From the NCBI GenBank assembly GCA_944359735.1, contig CALVTA010000003.1, positions 1-31,541 on the forward strand: a DNA stretch of 31,541 nucleotides. Direction: 5' to 3'. Made by a program: the position numbers and the translations under genes. This document shows positions 15,529 to 24,090 of this stretch, in pieces. Under the pieces are notes generated by a model, which had not been told where the DNA came from, did no database searches, and saw only the letters and a list, made by a program, of their open reading frames with translations. Origin of the DNA: an uncultured Bacilli bacterium. Lineage in GTDB: Bacteria > Bacillota_I > Bacilli_A > RF39 > UBA660. Numbering within the stretch: position 1 is the stretch's first letter; the number at the start of each line of letters is the position of its first letter.

Positions 15529-17125
15529 AAATTGTAGCATATACTCCTGGACCTAATGGGAGTCCTATTAAGTACCATCCAATTATTAATAAAATCCAAG
15601 TTACAGATATAATAGCAAAATAAGGAAGAAGATATCCTATACTTTTATGAATTGTTATAGGTTTTGTTTTATCTTGATTATAGATATTTAGATATCCTAT
15701 ATAAATTGCAAAACAGGCAAGTAATGGCGTTATTCCTGCAGTTATAGATGTTCCTGCTCTTAGTATGAATTGGGCAAAAGGAGCTGAGATATTTGATTGC
15801 ATAAAAGCAGGTACCATGACTGGAGCAAATATTGCCCATTTAGCACTTGCTGTTGGAACAAAGATATTGGCTATACCTATCATAATAATAGCAAATATTA
15901 TCAGAGGTAAGCCTGTAAAACCAATATTTCCTATAGCATTAGCACACCAAACTGTTATGACAGTTCCTATATTTGTTTGTTTAAAAACTGATGTAAATTG
16001 TGAAACAACAAAGATAAGCATTAATATTTCTCCCATAGGAGCAAAGGTATCTTTACATCCATTAATTATATCTTTGTCATTTTTTATAGTCTTAGCACCT
16101 ATTCCATATGAAATACCCACTAAGGTTAAAAGAAGTGCCATCATGTAAGTAAATCCATCTTGAAAATAAGAATTTGTTCCAAATAGTTGTCCTAAATATG
16201 TATCTTCTTCCATATCTAGAAGCATACCAGAATATGGTAAATCCGGTATAATCATATATATAAATAATATTATAACAATAATAGCAGTAATAATTGCTGC
16301 TTTAAGACCTCTTTTTTCTCTTCTTTCTTTTTCTATTTTTTGTTGTTCTAATTCTTTAGGATCTGTTATTACTAATTCCTCTGTTTTTGATAATTCCTCT
16401 TTTTCTTTATATTTACCAATACGTGGTGCTATTATCTTTTCAATTATAATGGTTCCTACTATTGATAAAATAAGAGAAAAGGCAATTATAATAAAAAGAT
16501 TAGATGTAAGACTAATATGGGCATTTGAATCTATTAGTCTTGCGGCTGCTGTTGTATCTGGTATTAAATTTACTTCCATACTACCTACAAAGATAGAAAC
16601 ACCATAACCAAAACTAACACCTGCAAAAGCTGATATTATTCCTAAATATGGATTTCTATTATTTAACATAAATAGCAAAGCTGATATTGGTATTAATATA
16701 ACATAACCTACATCATTTATTAATGAGGATATAGTAGCTAAAAATATAATTATAAAGGTCAATATTCTCTTATCTATTTTAATTAAGCTTTTTTTGCATA
16801 AAGTATCTAGAAAACCTGTAGATTTAGTTATACTTAAACCAAACAAGGTTAATAACAACATTCCAAGAGGTGCAAAACTTAAAAAGTTGGTCATTGCATT
16901 ACTAAAGATATACTTCATTCCATCAAAATTTAACATATTTTCAACTGTTACTAATGTGCTTTCTAACTCATTTGTAGTTGTACTTATAGTGCTATAAGTA
17001 GCTTGCATTTGAAAAACAGATAAAATTGCACTTAATATAATTACAATAAAAGTAAGAATCAAGAAAACGGTTATAGGATGAAAGTAGAATTTTTTTAATT
17101 TTAATTTTCTTTTGTTACGCATCAT
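15527..17125 (-). CDS. AbgT-family transporter
   Basis: Multi-pass membrane protein of 532 residues with about a dozen hydrophobic segments and a charged cytoplasmic loop (about 235-275, rich in Lys/Glu). Segments such as FLSFAPLGMLLLTLFG, ISSLINDVGYVILIP and RAGTSITAGITPLLACFAIY correspond to conserved AbgT regions, including the C-terminal hairpin. Family members carry p-aminobenzoyl-glutamate or export sulfonamides; the substrate here is unknown. The start ATG-ATG (17125, 17122) overlaps the DUF951 end by 11 nt and uses an AAAGGAG site inside that gene. It is the last gene of the partition-locus unit. Confidence 0.87.
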   Translation of the reverse strand: MMRNKRKLKLKKFYFHPITVFLILTFIVIILSAILSVFQMQATYSTISTTTNELESTLVTVENMLNFDGMKYIFSNAMTNFLSFAPLGMLLLTLFGLSITKSTGFLDTLCKKSLIKIDKRILTFIIIFLATISSLINDVGYVILIPISALLFMLNNRNPYLGIISAFAGVSFGYGVSIFVGSMEVNLIPDTTAAARLIDSNAHISLTSNLFIIIAFSLILSIVGTIIIEKIIAPRIGKYKEKEELSKTEELVITDPKELEQQKIEKERREKRGLKAAIITAIIVIILFIYMIIPDLPYSGMLLDMEEDTYLGQLFGTNSYFQDGFTYMMALLLTLVGISYGIGAKTIKNDKDIINGCKDTFAPMGEILMLIFVVSQFTSVFKQTNIGTVITVWCANAIGNIGFTGLPLIIFAIIMIGIANIFVPTASAKWAIFAPVMVPAFMQSNISAPFAQFILRAGTSITAGITPLLACFAIYIGYLNIYNQDKTKPITIHKSIGYLLPYFAIISVTWILLIIGWYLIGLPLGPGVYATI

Positions 17126-17318
17126 TTTTCTCCTTTTCTATAACCTTTTTAATTTTCTTATTAAATTCTATGCGTGGCATAAAAATTAAGCGACCACAAC
17201 CCATACATTTTAATTTAATATCAGCTCCTAGTCTCACTACTTCCCAATTATTACTACCACAAGGGTGTCCCTTTTTTAAGATCACTTTGTCACCTATATT
17301 ATATTGTTTATTTTCCAT
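17115..17318 (-). CDS. yyzM: DUF951 zinc-ribbon-like small protein (YyzM)
   Basis: A 67-residue soluble protein whose KKGHPCGSNNWEVVRLGADIK segment and following CMGC contain three Cys residues spaced like a small metal-binding knuckle. This is the DUF951/YyzM family of Bacillota, common next to mscS or parB near the origin. Function unknown. It overlaps mscS by 11 nt at its start and the transporter by 11 nt at its end, so all three are probably translationally coupled. Confidence 0.92.
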   Translation of the reverse strand: MENKQYNIGDKVILKKGHPCGSNNWEVVRLGADIKLKCMGCGRLIFMPRIEFNKKIKKVIEKEKNDA

Positions 17319-18114
17319 TACGAACCTCCATATGTGTTTGAGGAAATTTAATATTTCCTTTAGCTAACGCAGTTTGGAAGTCTCTTCTCATATTTCTTTG
17401 AATATCAAAATCTGATCCTGACTTAGTTTTAACTGCTACTTTATATGTTACTGAATTTTGGTCTACCATTTCAACACCCCATAGTTCTGATTTACCTTTT
17501 AAGTTTTTATAGGTATTATCTATGTTTTCCATAGTTTTTCTAATAATAGATTCTACTTTATCTAAATCATTATCAGAATCTACTGATATAGTTATTTCAG
17601 CTAGTGATGGATTTAAGCTATAATTAGTTACTTCAGTAATCATATGATTGGCAATGATTTGTACAGCACCTTTATAGTCTCTTATTCTTGTAGTTTTAAG
17701 TCCCATTTCTATGACATCTCCACGGAACCCATTAATCATTACATTATCACCAATTTCAAATTGATCTTCCATAACAATAGAAATACCAGCAATAAAGTCT
17801 TTAGCTAAATCCTGAAAAGCTAAAGTTAAAACTGCTGCTACAATTCCTAGTCCTGCAAATATTTTACTAACATCTAAACCAAAACTACCTAGTATTATTA
17901 AACTGGTTAAAAATATTATTATATATTTTAAGCAATTGTTAATAATACTCAAAGTTGTGTTTACTCTTTTTCTACTTTTAGCACTAAGATGTTTATTATT
18001 TAAAGCTCTATTAATCAAAAAAGTCAAAATTTTATAAAATATATATGCAAGTCCTATATAAATTATAGGTCTAACTATATAAATAAATATGTCTGTTTTA
18101 AAAAATTCTTTCAA
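17308..18114 (-). CDS. Small-conductance mechanosensitive channel, MscS family
   Basis: Tension-gated channel protecting against hypo-osmotic shock. Three N-terminal membrane helices (about 8-32, 58-78, 82-110) include the pore-lining TM3, then the beta domain begins with DQFEIGDNVMINGFRGDVIEMGLKTTRIRD. The mixed C-terminal domain carries VAVKTKSGSDFDIQRNMRR. Length is 268 residues, a minimal MscS. It lies 14 nt after parB in a conserved near-origin arrangement. Confidence 0.95.
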   Translation of the reverse strand: MKEFFKTDIFIYIVRPIIYIGLAYIFYKILTFLINRALNNKHLSAKSRKRVNTTLSIINNCLKYIIIFLTSLIILGSFGLDVSKIFAGLGIVAAVLTLAFQDLAKDFIAGISIVMEDQFEIGDNVMINGFRGDVIEMGLKTTRIRDYKGAVQIIANHMITEVTNYSLNPSLAEITISVDSDNDLDKVESIIRKTMENIDNTYKNLKGKSELWGVEMVDQNSVTYKVAVKTKSGSDFDIQRNMRRDFQTALAKGNIKFPQTHMEVRNGK

Positions 18115-18128
18115 AGAGAAAACCTCCT

Positions 18129-19016
18129 TTACTTATCTAAGTGCATAATTTCCAATATTCTTGATAAATCATTAGCATTAGTAAAACTTATTTCTATTTT
18201 GTTATTTTTTATTTTTACTTTAGTACCTAATTTATCACATAAGTCACTAACTAAATAAGAATATTCATTATCTTTATTTTTAGGTTTTCTTTCTTTTAAT
18301 TCTTTTTTACGATGAAATTCAGCATTTGATGTTGTTAATTCTTCTAGTTTTCTAACACTTAAATTTTCAGAAATAACTTTATCTGCCAAACTTATAGCCT
18401 GTTCTTTATCTTCTAACTTACTTAGAACTCGAGCATGTCCCATAGTAATTTCACCTTTTATAACTTCATCTTTTATTTCAGATGGTAATGTTAATAATCC
18501 TAACATATTAGTAATGTGACTTCTTGATTTACCAACTTTTTTAGCTAACTCTTCTTGAGTTAAGTTTAATTTTTCTTTTAATGAATTGTATGCTTCTGCT
18601 TCTTCTAAAGCACTCAAATTTTCCCTTTGAAGATTTTCAAGAAGGGCTATTTCCATCATTTCTTCATCACTAAACTCTTTAACTATGGCAGGAATAGTAG
18701 TAAGCCCCGCTATTTGTGAAGCTTTAACTCGACGTTCTCCAGCAACTATTTCATATCCCTTAATGCTTTTTTTAGCAATAATTGGTTGAAAAACACCATG
18801 TTCTTTAATAGATGAAGCAAGTTCTTTTAAACTCTCTTCATCAAAGTTTTTACGTGGTTGATAAGGATTGCTTCTTAGTTCATTTAAAGACAAATTAATT
18901 ACTTGATCTTTTGGAGTATTATTAATAATACTTTCTTCTACTTTTGTCATATTTAAAGGTTCGTTATTAAATAATTCTTCTAGACCTCTTCCTAAAGCTC
19001 GTCTTTTACTTTCCAT
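18129..19016 (-). CDS. parB: Chromosome partitioning protein ParB (Spo0J)
   Basis: CTP-dependent DNA clamp that loads at parS and spreads; acts with ParA in origin segregation and SMC loading. The N-terminus has RRALGRGLEELF, the short ParA-activating segment. The CTP-binding domain includes NPYQPRKNF and GERRVKAS; the HTH segment LTQEELAKKVGKSRSHITNML and a C-terminal dimerisation domain follow. An in-frame TTG at 19025 exists, but the AGGAAGTGAT site inside parA and the usual protein start favour ATG 19016 (295 residues), overlapping parA by 11 nt. I found no parS palindrome in this window. Confidence 0.95.
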   Translation of the reverse strand: MESKRRALGRGLEELFNNEPLNMTKVEESIINNTPKDQVINLSLNELRSNPYQPRKNFDEESLKELASSIKEHGVFQPIIAKKSIKGYEIVAGERRVKASQIAGLTTIPAIVKEFSDEEMMEIALLENLQRENLSALEEAEAYNSLKEKLNLTQEELAKKVGKSRSHITNMLGLLTLPSEIKDEVIKGEITMGHARVLSKLEDKEQAISLADKVISENLSVRKLEELTTSNAEFHRKKELKERKPKNKDNEYSYLVSDLCDKLGTKVKIKNNKIEISFTNANDLSRILEIMHLDK

Positions 19017-19794
19017 TACGATCAATCACTTCCTTTGCTAGGTTTAAATATGCTTCTGATCCCTTGCTTTTAGGATCATATACAATTATAGGTTCACCAT
19101 GTGATGGTGCCTCTGTTAGTCTTATTAATCTTGGTATTATTGTATTATATACTTTTTCTTTGAAAAATTTTCTGATATCATCTACTACTTCAAAACCAAG
19201 ATTTGTTCTTGAATCTAACATTGTTAAAAGAACTCCTTCAATATCAAGATTAGGATTTAGTTGCTTTTGAGCCAATCTAATTGTATTTAGTAATTGCATT
19301 ATTCCTTCTAAGGCAAAAAATTCACACTGTACAGGAATAATAACAGAATCACTTGCAGTTAGGGCATTAGTTGTAATTAATCCTAATGATGGTGGACAAT
19401 CTATTATTATGAAATCAAAAAACTCATCTTCAAGCTCTTTTAGATGATATTTTAATTGAGCTCCTTTTGCAAATCCTGGTTCGCTTTGGCTTTTTTCAAG
19501 CAACTCAATATCAAGACCTGCTAAGTTTATTGTTGCTGGTAAAACATATAATTTTTTGTATTTTGTTTTTATAATAGCATCTTTTGTACTACATTTATTA
19601 GTTAAAACGTCATAAACACTTAGGTTTATATCTCCCTTATTAATTCCAACTCCTGTAGTGGTATTACCTTGTGGATCTAAATCTATTAATAATACTTTCT
19701 TTCCAAGAAATGCTAAAGAGGCAGAAAGGTTAATGCTGGTTGTTGTCTTGCCTACTCCACCTTTTTGATTAACTAAAGAAATTACCTTTGCCAT
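19006..19794 (-). CDS. parA: Chromosome partitioning ATPase ParA (Soj)
   Basis: Deviant Walker-type ATPase that binds DNA as an ATP dimer and works with ParB in origin segregation. SLVNQKGGVGKTTTSINLSA is the deviant Walker A, LLIDLDPQGN contains the Walker A-prime aspartate, and FIIIDCPPSLG is Walker B. Length is 262 residues, normal for Soj. It has its own promoter after the terminator of the Noc-like gene and heads the parA-parB-mscS-DUF951-abgT unit. Confidence 0.97.
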   Translation of the reverse strand: MAKVISLVNQKGGVGKTTTSINLSASLAFLGKKVLLIDLDPQGNTTTGVGINKGDINLSVYDVLTNKCSTKDAIIKTKYKKLYVLPATINLAGLDIELLEKSQSEPGFAKGAQLKYHLKELEDEFFDFIIIDCPPSLGLITTNALTASDSVIIPVQCEFFALEGIMQLLNTIRLAQKQLNPNLDIEGVLLTMLDSRTNLGFEVVDDIRKFFKEKVYNTIIPRLIRLTEAPSHGEPIIVYDPKSKGSEAYLNLAKEVIDRNGK

Positions 19795-19826
19795 TTTATC
19801 ACTCTCTTCTTTTATTTGTCTTAATT

Positions 19827-19855
19827 ATTGTATCAAAAATATATGATTATGAAAA
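19827..19855 (-). promoter_or_regulatory. Promoter of the parA unit
   Basis: TTTTCA (19855-19850), 17 nt, and TACAAT (19832-19827) with TG one base before the -10, on the minus strand about 35 nt before parA. Confidence 0.65.
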
Positions 19856-19869
19856 GAAATTTATCTAAA

Positions 19870-19890
19870 AAAGTAGATTCACTCTACTTT
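19870..19890 (-). terminator. Terminator of the Noc-like gene
   Basis: An 8-bp perfect stem AAAGTAGA/TCTACTTT with 5-nt loop spans the stop codon, followed by TTTAG on the minus strand; six consecutive T residues counting those in the stem. Confidence 0.75.
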
Positions 19891-21310
19891 AATTATTTTC
19901 TTTAGCTATTTTGATAGTTATCTGATAATTATTAACAAGATCAACTTCTTCGCTGTCTACTTTAAAGCCACTTTCTTCTATTTCCTTCAAAACATCCCTT
20001 ATTAAATTTATAGATTCATTTAAGTTGTATTTAGGCTTTTCATTAGTTTTAAGTTCATTATTTGTAGAGATATTATCTTGAAAAATTGGATTATTAGCAA
20101 ATGGATTATTAAAAGAATTAATAGGTCCTGGAATCTTTTGTTCTTCTTTGTTTTGATCAACACCGGCCAAAAGATTGTCCATTGATGTACTAGTGGAATC
20201 TGATAAATTTTTTGTTTCTGTTCCTAAACTAAAAGGATCAACATTTGTAAAAGATGTATTCGTTGGAGCTGGTGTTTGAAATGCAGATATTTCTTTTTTA
20301 TTAGAAACAATTTCTTGTTTTGGTTGCTCTTCACCATCAAATGGCGAAAAGAATTTGAAATTTGACTGTGGTTGTTCTTGACTTTTGGGAGCAACTTTTA
20401 AAAATTTATCCATATCAGTTGATGGTTTTTCTGTATTTATATCCTTAGCATTATCCTTTATTGCATTTATATCTATTTGTTTTGTAGCAGTACTTTCTAA
20501 GTTTTCGTTTATACTTGGTACATCATAGTCTATAAATTTAGGTGGTGTTGAATAATCAATTCCAACATTTTGATTGAAATCATTTTGAAAAGTGTTAAAA
20601 TTTGGTTGAGAAATTGGTTCTTTTAGATCCATAGAGCTCTGTGTAGAAGCAGAAGTAGGAACCGGAGTTGGGTTTAAAAGATTTTCTATATCTTCTGCAG
20701 TTACTTCTTTTTTTGGATTTATTCTTTCCTCTAATTCTCTAACTGTTAATTTATTATCTATTACTTCTTTTAGCATTTTTTTCTGAGTGTCAGGATCTTT
20801 AGCATTTAAAAGAGATCTAGCATGACGTTCAGAAATTTGATCTTTTAATAAGGCATCTTGTACTTCATCTGTCAAAGATAATAAGCGAAGTTTATTAGCA
20901 ACAGCACTTTGACTTTTCCCCATTGTTTTAGCGAGCTCTTCTTGAGTCATTTGGTCTAGTTCAAGAATTTTTTGATATGTTTTTGCTTCTTCAATAGGAT
21001 TTAAATTTTTACGTTGTAAGTTTTCGAGCAAAGCTACTTTACTACTTTCTTTATCATCTAAATTTCGAATGATAGCAGGAATAGTAGTAAGTCCTGCCAT
21101 GGCTGAAGCTTTGTAACGACGTTCTCCAGCTACAATCTCATATTTATTTCCAATATTACGAACAATAATAGGTTGTATAACACCATGTTCTTTAATAGAA
21201 ACAGCAAGTTCTTTTAAAGCTTTTTCATCAAAAACTTGACGTGGTTGAAATCTATTAGGAATAATATCATCTAAATGTAAATATACAACTTCATTTTCTC
21301 TTGTTTCCAT
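19889..21310 (-). CDS. Noc-like ParB-family protein with long disordered linker
   Basis: ParB paralogue at the noc position between rsmG and parA. An N-terminal ParB/CTPase domain (about 8-100) includes NRFQPRQVF, GERRYKAS (62-69) and ENLQRKNLNP; the HTH is about 121-145 (MTQEELAKTMGKSQSAVANK). Residues about 200-425 are low-complexity, rich in Asn, Ser, Thr, Pro and Gln, with short Phe-containing motifs. A compact C-terminal segment (428-471) looks like a ParB dimerisation domain. Bacillus Noc is about 283 residues, so 473 is very long. The amphipathic N-terminal helix that lets Noc bind membrane is not evident. It may be a nucleoid-occlusion factor or a second partition clamp. It is a single-gene unit with its own promoter and terminator. 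Confidence 0.88.
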   Translation of the reverse strand: METRENEVVYLHLDDIIPNRFQPRQVFDEKALKELAVSIKEHGVIQPIIVRNIGNKYEIVAGERRYKASAMAGLTTIPAIIRNLDDKESSKVALLENLQRKNLNPIEEAKTYQKILELDQMTQEELAKTMGKSQSAVANKLRLLSLTDEVQDALLKDQISERHARSLLNAKDPDTQKKMLKEVIDNKLTVRELEERINPKKEVTAEDIENLLNPTPVPTSASTQSSMDLKEPISQPNFNTFQNDFNQNVGIDYSTPPKFIDYDVPSINENLESTATKQIDINAIKDNAKDINTEKPSTDMDKFLKVAPKSQEQPQSNFKFFSPFDGEEQPKQEIVSNKKEISAFQTPAPTNTSFTNVDPFSLGTETKNLSDSTSTSMDNLLAGVDQNKEEQKIPGPINSFNNPFANNPIFQDNISTNNELKTNEKPKYNLNESINLIRDVLKEIEESGFKVDSEEVDLVNNYQITIKIAKENN

Positions 21311-21350
21311 AAACGCTCCCCTTTATTCTTTATATTCTTTTACTAATATC

Positions 21351-21359
21351 ATTATATCA
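21351..21359 (-). promoter_or_regulatory. Extended -10 promoter of the Noc-like gene
   Basis: TGA-TATAAT on the minus strand, about 45 nt before the start codon; the best -35 at 17 nt is a poor TAGCAA. AAAGGGGAG precedes the start codon. Confidence 0.6.
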
Positions 21360-21376
21360 CTGTTTTTACTAGTTTG

Positions 21377-22024
21377 CTAGAACTTATTTTTAATTTCTAA
21401 AATTGTTCTTATGTCTTCTTTATTTGGTAAAGTAAATATTTCTTTATTATTAACATACCAATTATTTTTTTTCATGATAGTTTTAGAGTTTTCTAATTCT
21501 TCAGTAACATTGCCTTTCATAGCAAGAAAACTTCCATCTTTATTTACTAAAGGCATCGTCCATACTAATAATTTTGGTAAAGGAGCAACTGCTCTAGCAG
21601 TTACAATATCAAACTTTATATGCTGTTTTATTAAATCTTCTGCACGATTATGATATGCTTTAATGCCAGTTAAGTTTAACTTTTCTATTAAAGTATTTAG
21701 ATAATTAACTCTTTTTAAAAGAGAATCTATTAAGGTTATTTCTAAATTAGGATAAAATATTTTTAGTATGAGTCCTGGAAAACCTGCTCCTGTTCCAATA
21801 TCACAAAGAGTTTTTACTTTAGTTAAATCATACACTTTTGTTAGTGTAAGACTATCATAAAAATGTTTTAAGTAAACGTCTTTTTTCTCAGTTATTCTTG
21901 TTAAATTCATCGTCTTATTCGTTTCTATTAAAGTATTATAAATAATATCTAATTGTTCTAGCTCTTTAGATGTTATTTTTAAGCCTAGTTTTTCAATTTC
22001 TTTTATAAATTCTTCTATAGTCAT
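21377..22024 (-). CDS. rsmG: 16S rRNA (guanine-527-N7)-methyltransferase RsmG
   Basis: SAM-dependent methyltransferase acting on G527 of 16S rRNA (GidB). The SAM loop CDIGTGAGFPGLILKI, DSLLKRVNYLN and VTARAVAPLPKLL are diagnostic; the N-terminal NLTRITEKKDVYLKHFYDSL is also typical. Length is 215 residues, slightly short of the usual 239 of Bacillus. An AAAAGGGGGA site lies within the end of mnmG; the two genes overlap by 32 nt. Confidence 0.96.
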   Translation of the reverse strand: MTIEEFIKEIEKLGLKITSKELEQLDIIYNTLIETNKTMNLTRITEKKDVYLKHFYDSLTLTKVYDLTKVKTLCDIGTGAGFPGLILKIFYPNLEITLIDSLLKRVNYLNTLIEKLNLTGIKAYHNRAEDLIKQHIKFDIVTARAVAPLPKLLVWTMPLVNKDGSFLAMKGNVTEELENSKTIMKKNNWYVNNKEIFTLPNKEDIRTILEIKNKF

Positions 22025-23882
22025 TTAGATTCCCCCTTTTCTTTAAATATACAGATATTATAGCAATATCTGCAGGATTTACTCCACTTATTCTACTAGC
22101 TTGGCCAAGAGTTAATGGTCTAATATTTTCTAGTTTTTCTTTTGCTTCACTGGCAATATTAGGAATATCTTGATAGTTGATATCATCTGGTAAGACTTTG
22201 TCTTCTAACTCTAACATTTTATTAGCTTCTTCTAAAGACTTTTTAATATAACCTTCATATTTTATATTAATCTCTACTTCTTTTAGAACTTCTTTAGAGT
22301 AATTTAACTCTTTAAAATTAGTTAAGTCTTCAATAGAAAGTTCTGGTCTTTTTAATAAATCATATAAAGTAATACTATCTTTTAAAGGAGAAGTATTTAA
22401 TTTTAACAAAACTTCATTTATCTCTTTCTTAGGAGTAATTTTAGTTTCTTTTAAAGTATTAGTTAACTCTTCTATATCTTGTTTTTTCTTTAGAAACTTA
22501 TTATAAATATCATCATTTATTAGACCTATTTCATGGCCATATTCTCTAAGTCTTAAATCAGCATTATCATCTCTTAAAAGAAGACGATATTCAGCACGGG
22601 ATGTTAATAGACGATATGGATCTTTTACCCCTTTAGTTACTAAGTCATCAATTAGAACACCAATATATGATTCATTACGTTTTAGAATTAATGGCTTTTT
22701 ATTTTCTAGTTTTAAGGAAGCATTAATTCCAGCGATTAGTCCTTGTCCTGCTGCTTCTTCATAACCACTTGTTCCATTTATTTGTCCTGCTGTATATAGA
22801 TTTTCAATTATCTTTGTTTCAAGAGTTGGTTTTATTTGTCTTGAGTCAATGGCATCATACTCTATAGCATAAGCATACTTTAAAATCTTAGCATTTTCTA
22901 AACCAGATAAACTATGAACCATTTGTTCTTGGACATGGTGAGGCATGCTTGTTGAAAAGCCTTGTAAATATAAATCATCATAATAAATACTTTCAGGTTC
23001 TAAGAATAACTGATGACGTTCTTTATCACTGAATCTCACTACTTTATCTTCAATAGATGGACAGTATCTTGGTCCTACTCCTTCAACATATCCGCCATAC
23101 ATACTAGATTCATTTAGATGTTCTTTAATTATTTTATGAGTTAAATCATTAGTATAGATTAAATGACAAGGTAGTTGATACTTATAGGCAAGAGCGGTGG
23201 TATTATCATATGAGAAAGTTATATCTTCACTACTACCAAGTTCTTCTTGCATCTTAGAGAAATCGACACTACTCTTTTCAATACGTGGAGGAGTTCCTGT
23301 TTTTAGTCTTAAAATATTAAAGCCTAACTTCTTTAAAAAAGGACTTAAGTAGTTACTAGCTTTTTCACCATGAGGACCGCTGTTTTTCTTTTTATCGCCT
23401 ACTAATATTGTTCCTTTTAAATATGTTCCTGTTGTTAATATAACGGCTTTAGAAATTATTTCTTCGCCATCTTCTAGAATAACTCCACCTACTTTATTAT
23501 CTTTAATAATAAGTTCTTTTACTAGTTCTTCTTTAATATCTAAGTTATCTTGATTTTGTAATGTCTTTAACATCTCTTTTTTATAGATAACTTTATCAGC
23601 TTGAGCCCGTAAAGCTCTAACAGCAGGACCTTTTTTAATATTTAACATTTTCATTTGTAGGGAACTCTTATCAGTATTTTTAGCCATTTCGCCACCTAAA
23701 GCATCTATTTCTCTTACGACTATTCCTTTAGCAGGTCCTCCTATGGAAGGATTACATGGCATATCGGCAATATTATCAATATTTCCTGTTACTAAAAGAG
23801 TCTTGTGGTTTAATCTAGAACTAGCAAGACAGGCTTCTATACCAGCATGACCTCCTCCTACAACAATTACTTCATAATTCAT
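21993..23882 (-). CDS. mnmG: tRNA U34 carboxymethylaminomethyl-modification enzyme MnmG (GidA)
   Basis: FAD-dependent partner of MnmE that modifies wobble U34 of several tRNAs. The FAD-binding GGGHAGIEACLASSRL begins the protein; DMPCNPSIGGPAKG, the GTPPRIEKSSVDF block and the GTSGYEEAAGQGLIAG segment follow. The helical C-terminal MnmE-binding domain ends in ASRISGVNPADI. Length is 629 residues, as expected. Its C-terminal tail reads through the rsmG ribosome-binding site. The start has only a weak Shine-Dalgarno match. Confidence 0.98.
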   Translation of the reverse strand: MNYEVIVVGGGHAGIEACLASSRLNHKTLLVTGNIDNIADMPCNPSIGGPAKGIVVREIDALGGEMAKNTDKSSLQMKMLNIKKGPAVRALRAQADKVIYKKEMLKTLQNQDNLDIKEELVKELIIKDNKVGGVILEDGEEIISKAVILTTGTYLKGTILVGDKKKNSGPHGEKASNYLSPFLKKLGFNILRLKTGTPPRIEKSSVDFSKMQEELGSSEDITFSYDNTTALAYKYQLPCHLIYTNDLTHKIIKEHLNESSMYGGYVEGVGPRYCPSIEDKVVRFSDKERHQLFLEPESIYYDDLYLQGFSTSMPHHVQEQMVHSLSGLENAKILKYAYAIEYDAIDSRQIKPTLETKIIENLYTAGQINGTSGYEEAAGQGLIAGINASLKLENKKPLILKRNESYIGVLIDDLVTKGVKDPYRLLTSRAEYRLLLRDDNADLRLREYGHEIGLINDDIYNKFLKKKQDIEELTNTLKETKITPKKEINEVLLKLNTSPLKDSITLYDLLKRPELSIEDLTNFKELNYSKEVLKEVEINIKYEGYIKKSLEEANKMLELEDKVLPDDINYQDIPNIASEAKEKLENIRPLTLGQASRISGVNPADIAIISVYLKKRGNLNDYRRIYKRN

Positions 23883-23909
23883 CTAACATCACTGCTTTCT
23901 ATTTTAATT

Positions 23910-24032
23910 CTAGTACTTTTTCTTTTTTGCTTTTTTAAACTTTTCTCTAAATTGTTTTTGTCTATATAAAAAAGATAATGTTTGACCTAAGCTATGTTTG
24001 CTTGACAATCTTCTATTGCTTTGTTTATCCAT
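23910..24032 (-). CDS. Possible small basic protein, 40 aa
   Basis: An ATG-started frame between mnmE and mnmG encodes a 40-residue, very basic peptide ending in a Lys-rich tail (KKAKKKKY) with a Leu/Phe-rich middle. It has no visible Shine-Dalgarno sequence. An overlapping frame at 23987-24088 (33 codons) has a better AGGA site but an unremarkable sequence. Either, both or neither may be translated. The unusually long gap of about 200 nt between two normally adjacent genes is what draws attention. Low confidence. Confidence 0.25.
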   Translation of the reverse strand: MDKQSNRRLSSKHSLGQTLSFLYRQKQFREKFKKAKKKKY

Positions 24033-24090
24033 AATTGATTAAATAAAATTGAATTTTTTTTTGTAATTTTTTCGTTCATTTCTATCATTA

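Noticed and set aside
15765..16148. 127-aa plus-strand frame opposite the AbgT transporter
   Set aside because: It is a shadow of the transporter's hydrophobic codons on the other strand, with no promoter or family resemblance. The same applies to other plus-strand frames opposite yidC, mnmE, jag and the M23 gene.
18841..21250. ACGTGG stretches in parB and the Noc-like gene as parS sites
   Set aside because: They lack the TGTTTCACGTGAAACA palindrome and simply encode the conserved Pro-Arg residues of the ParB domain.
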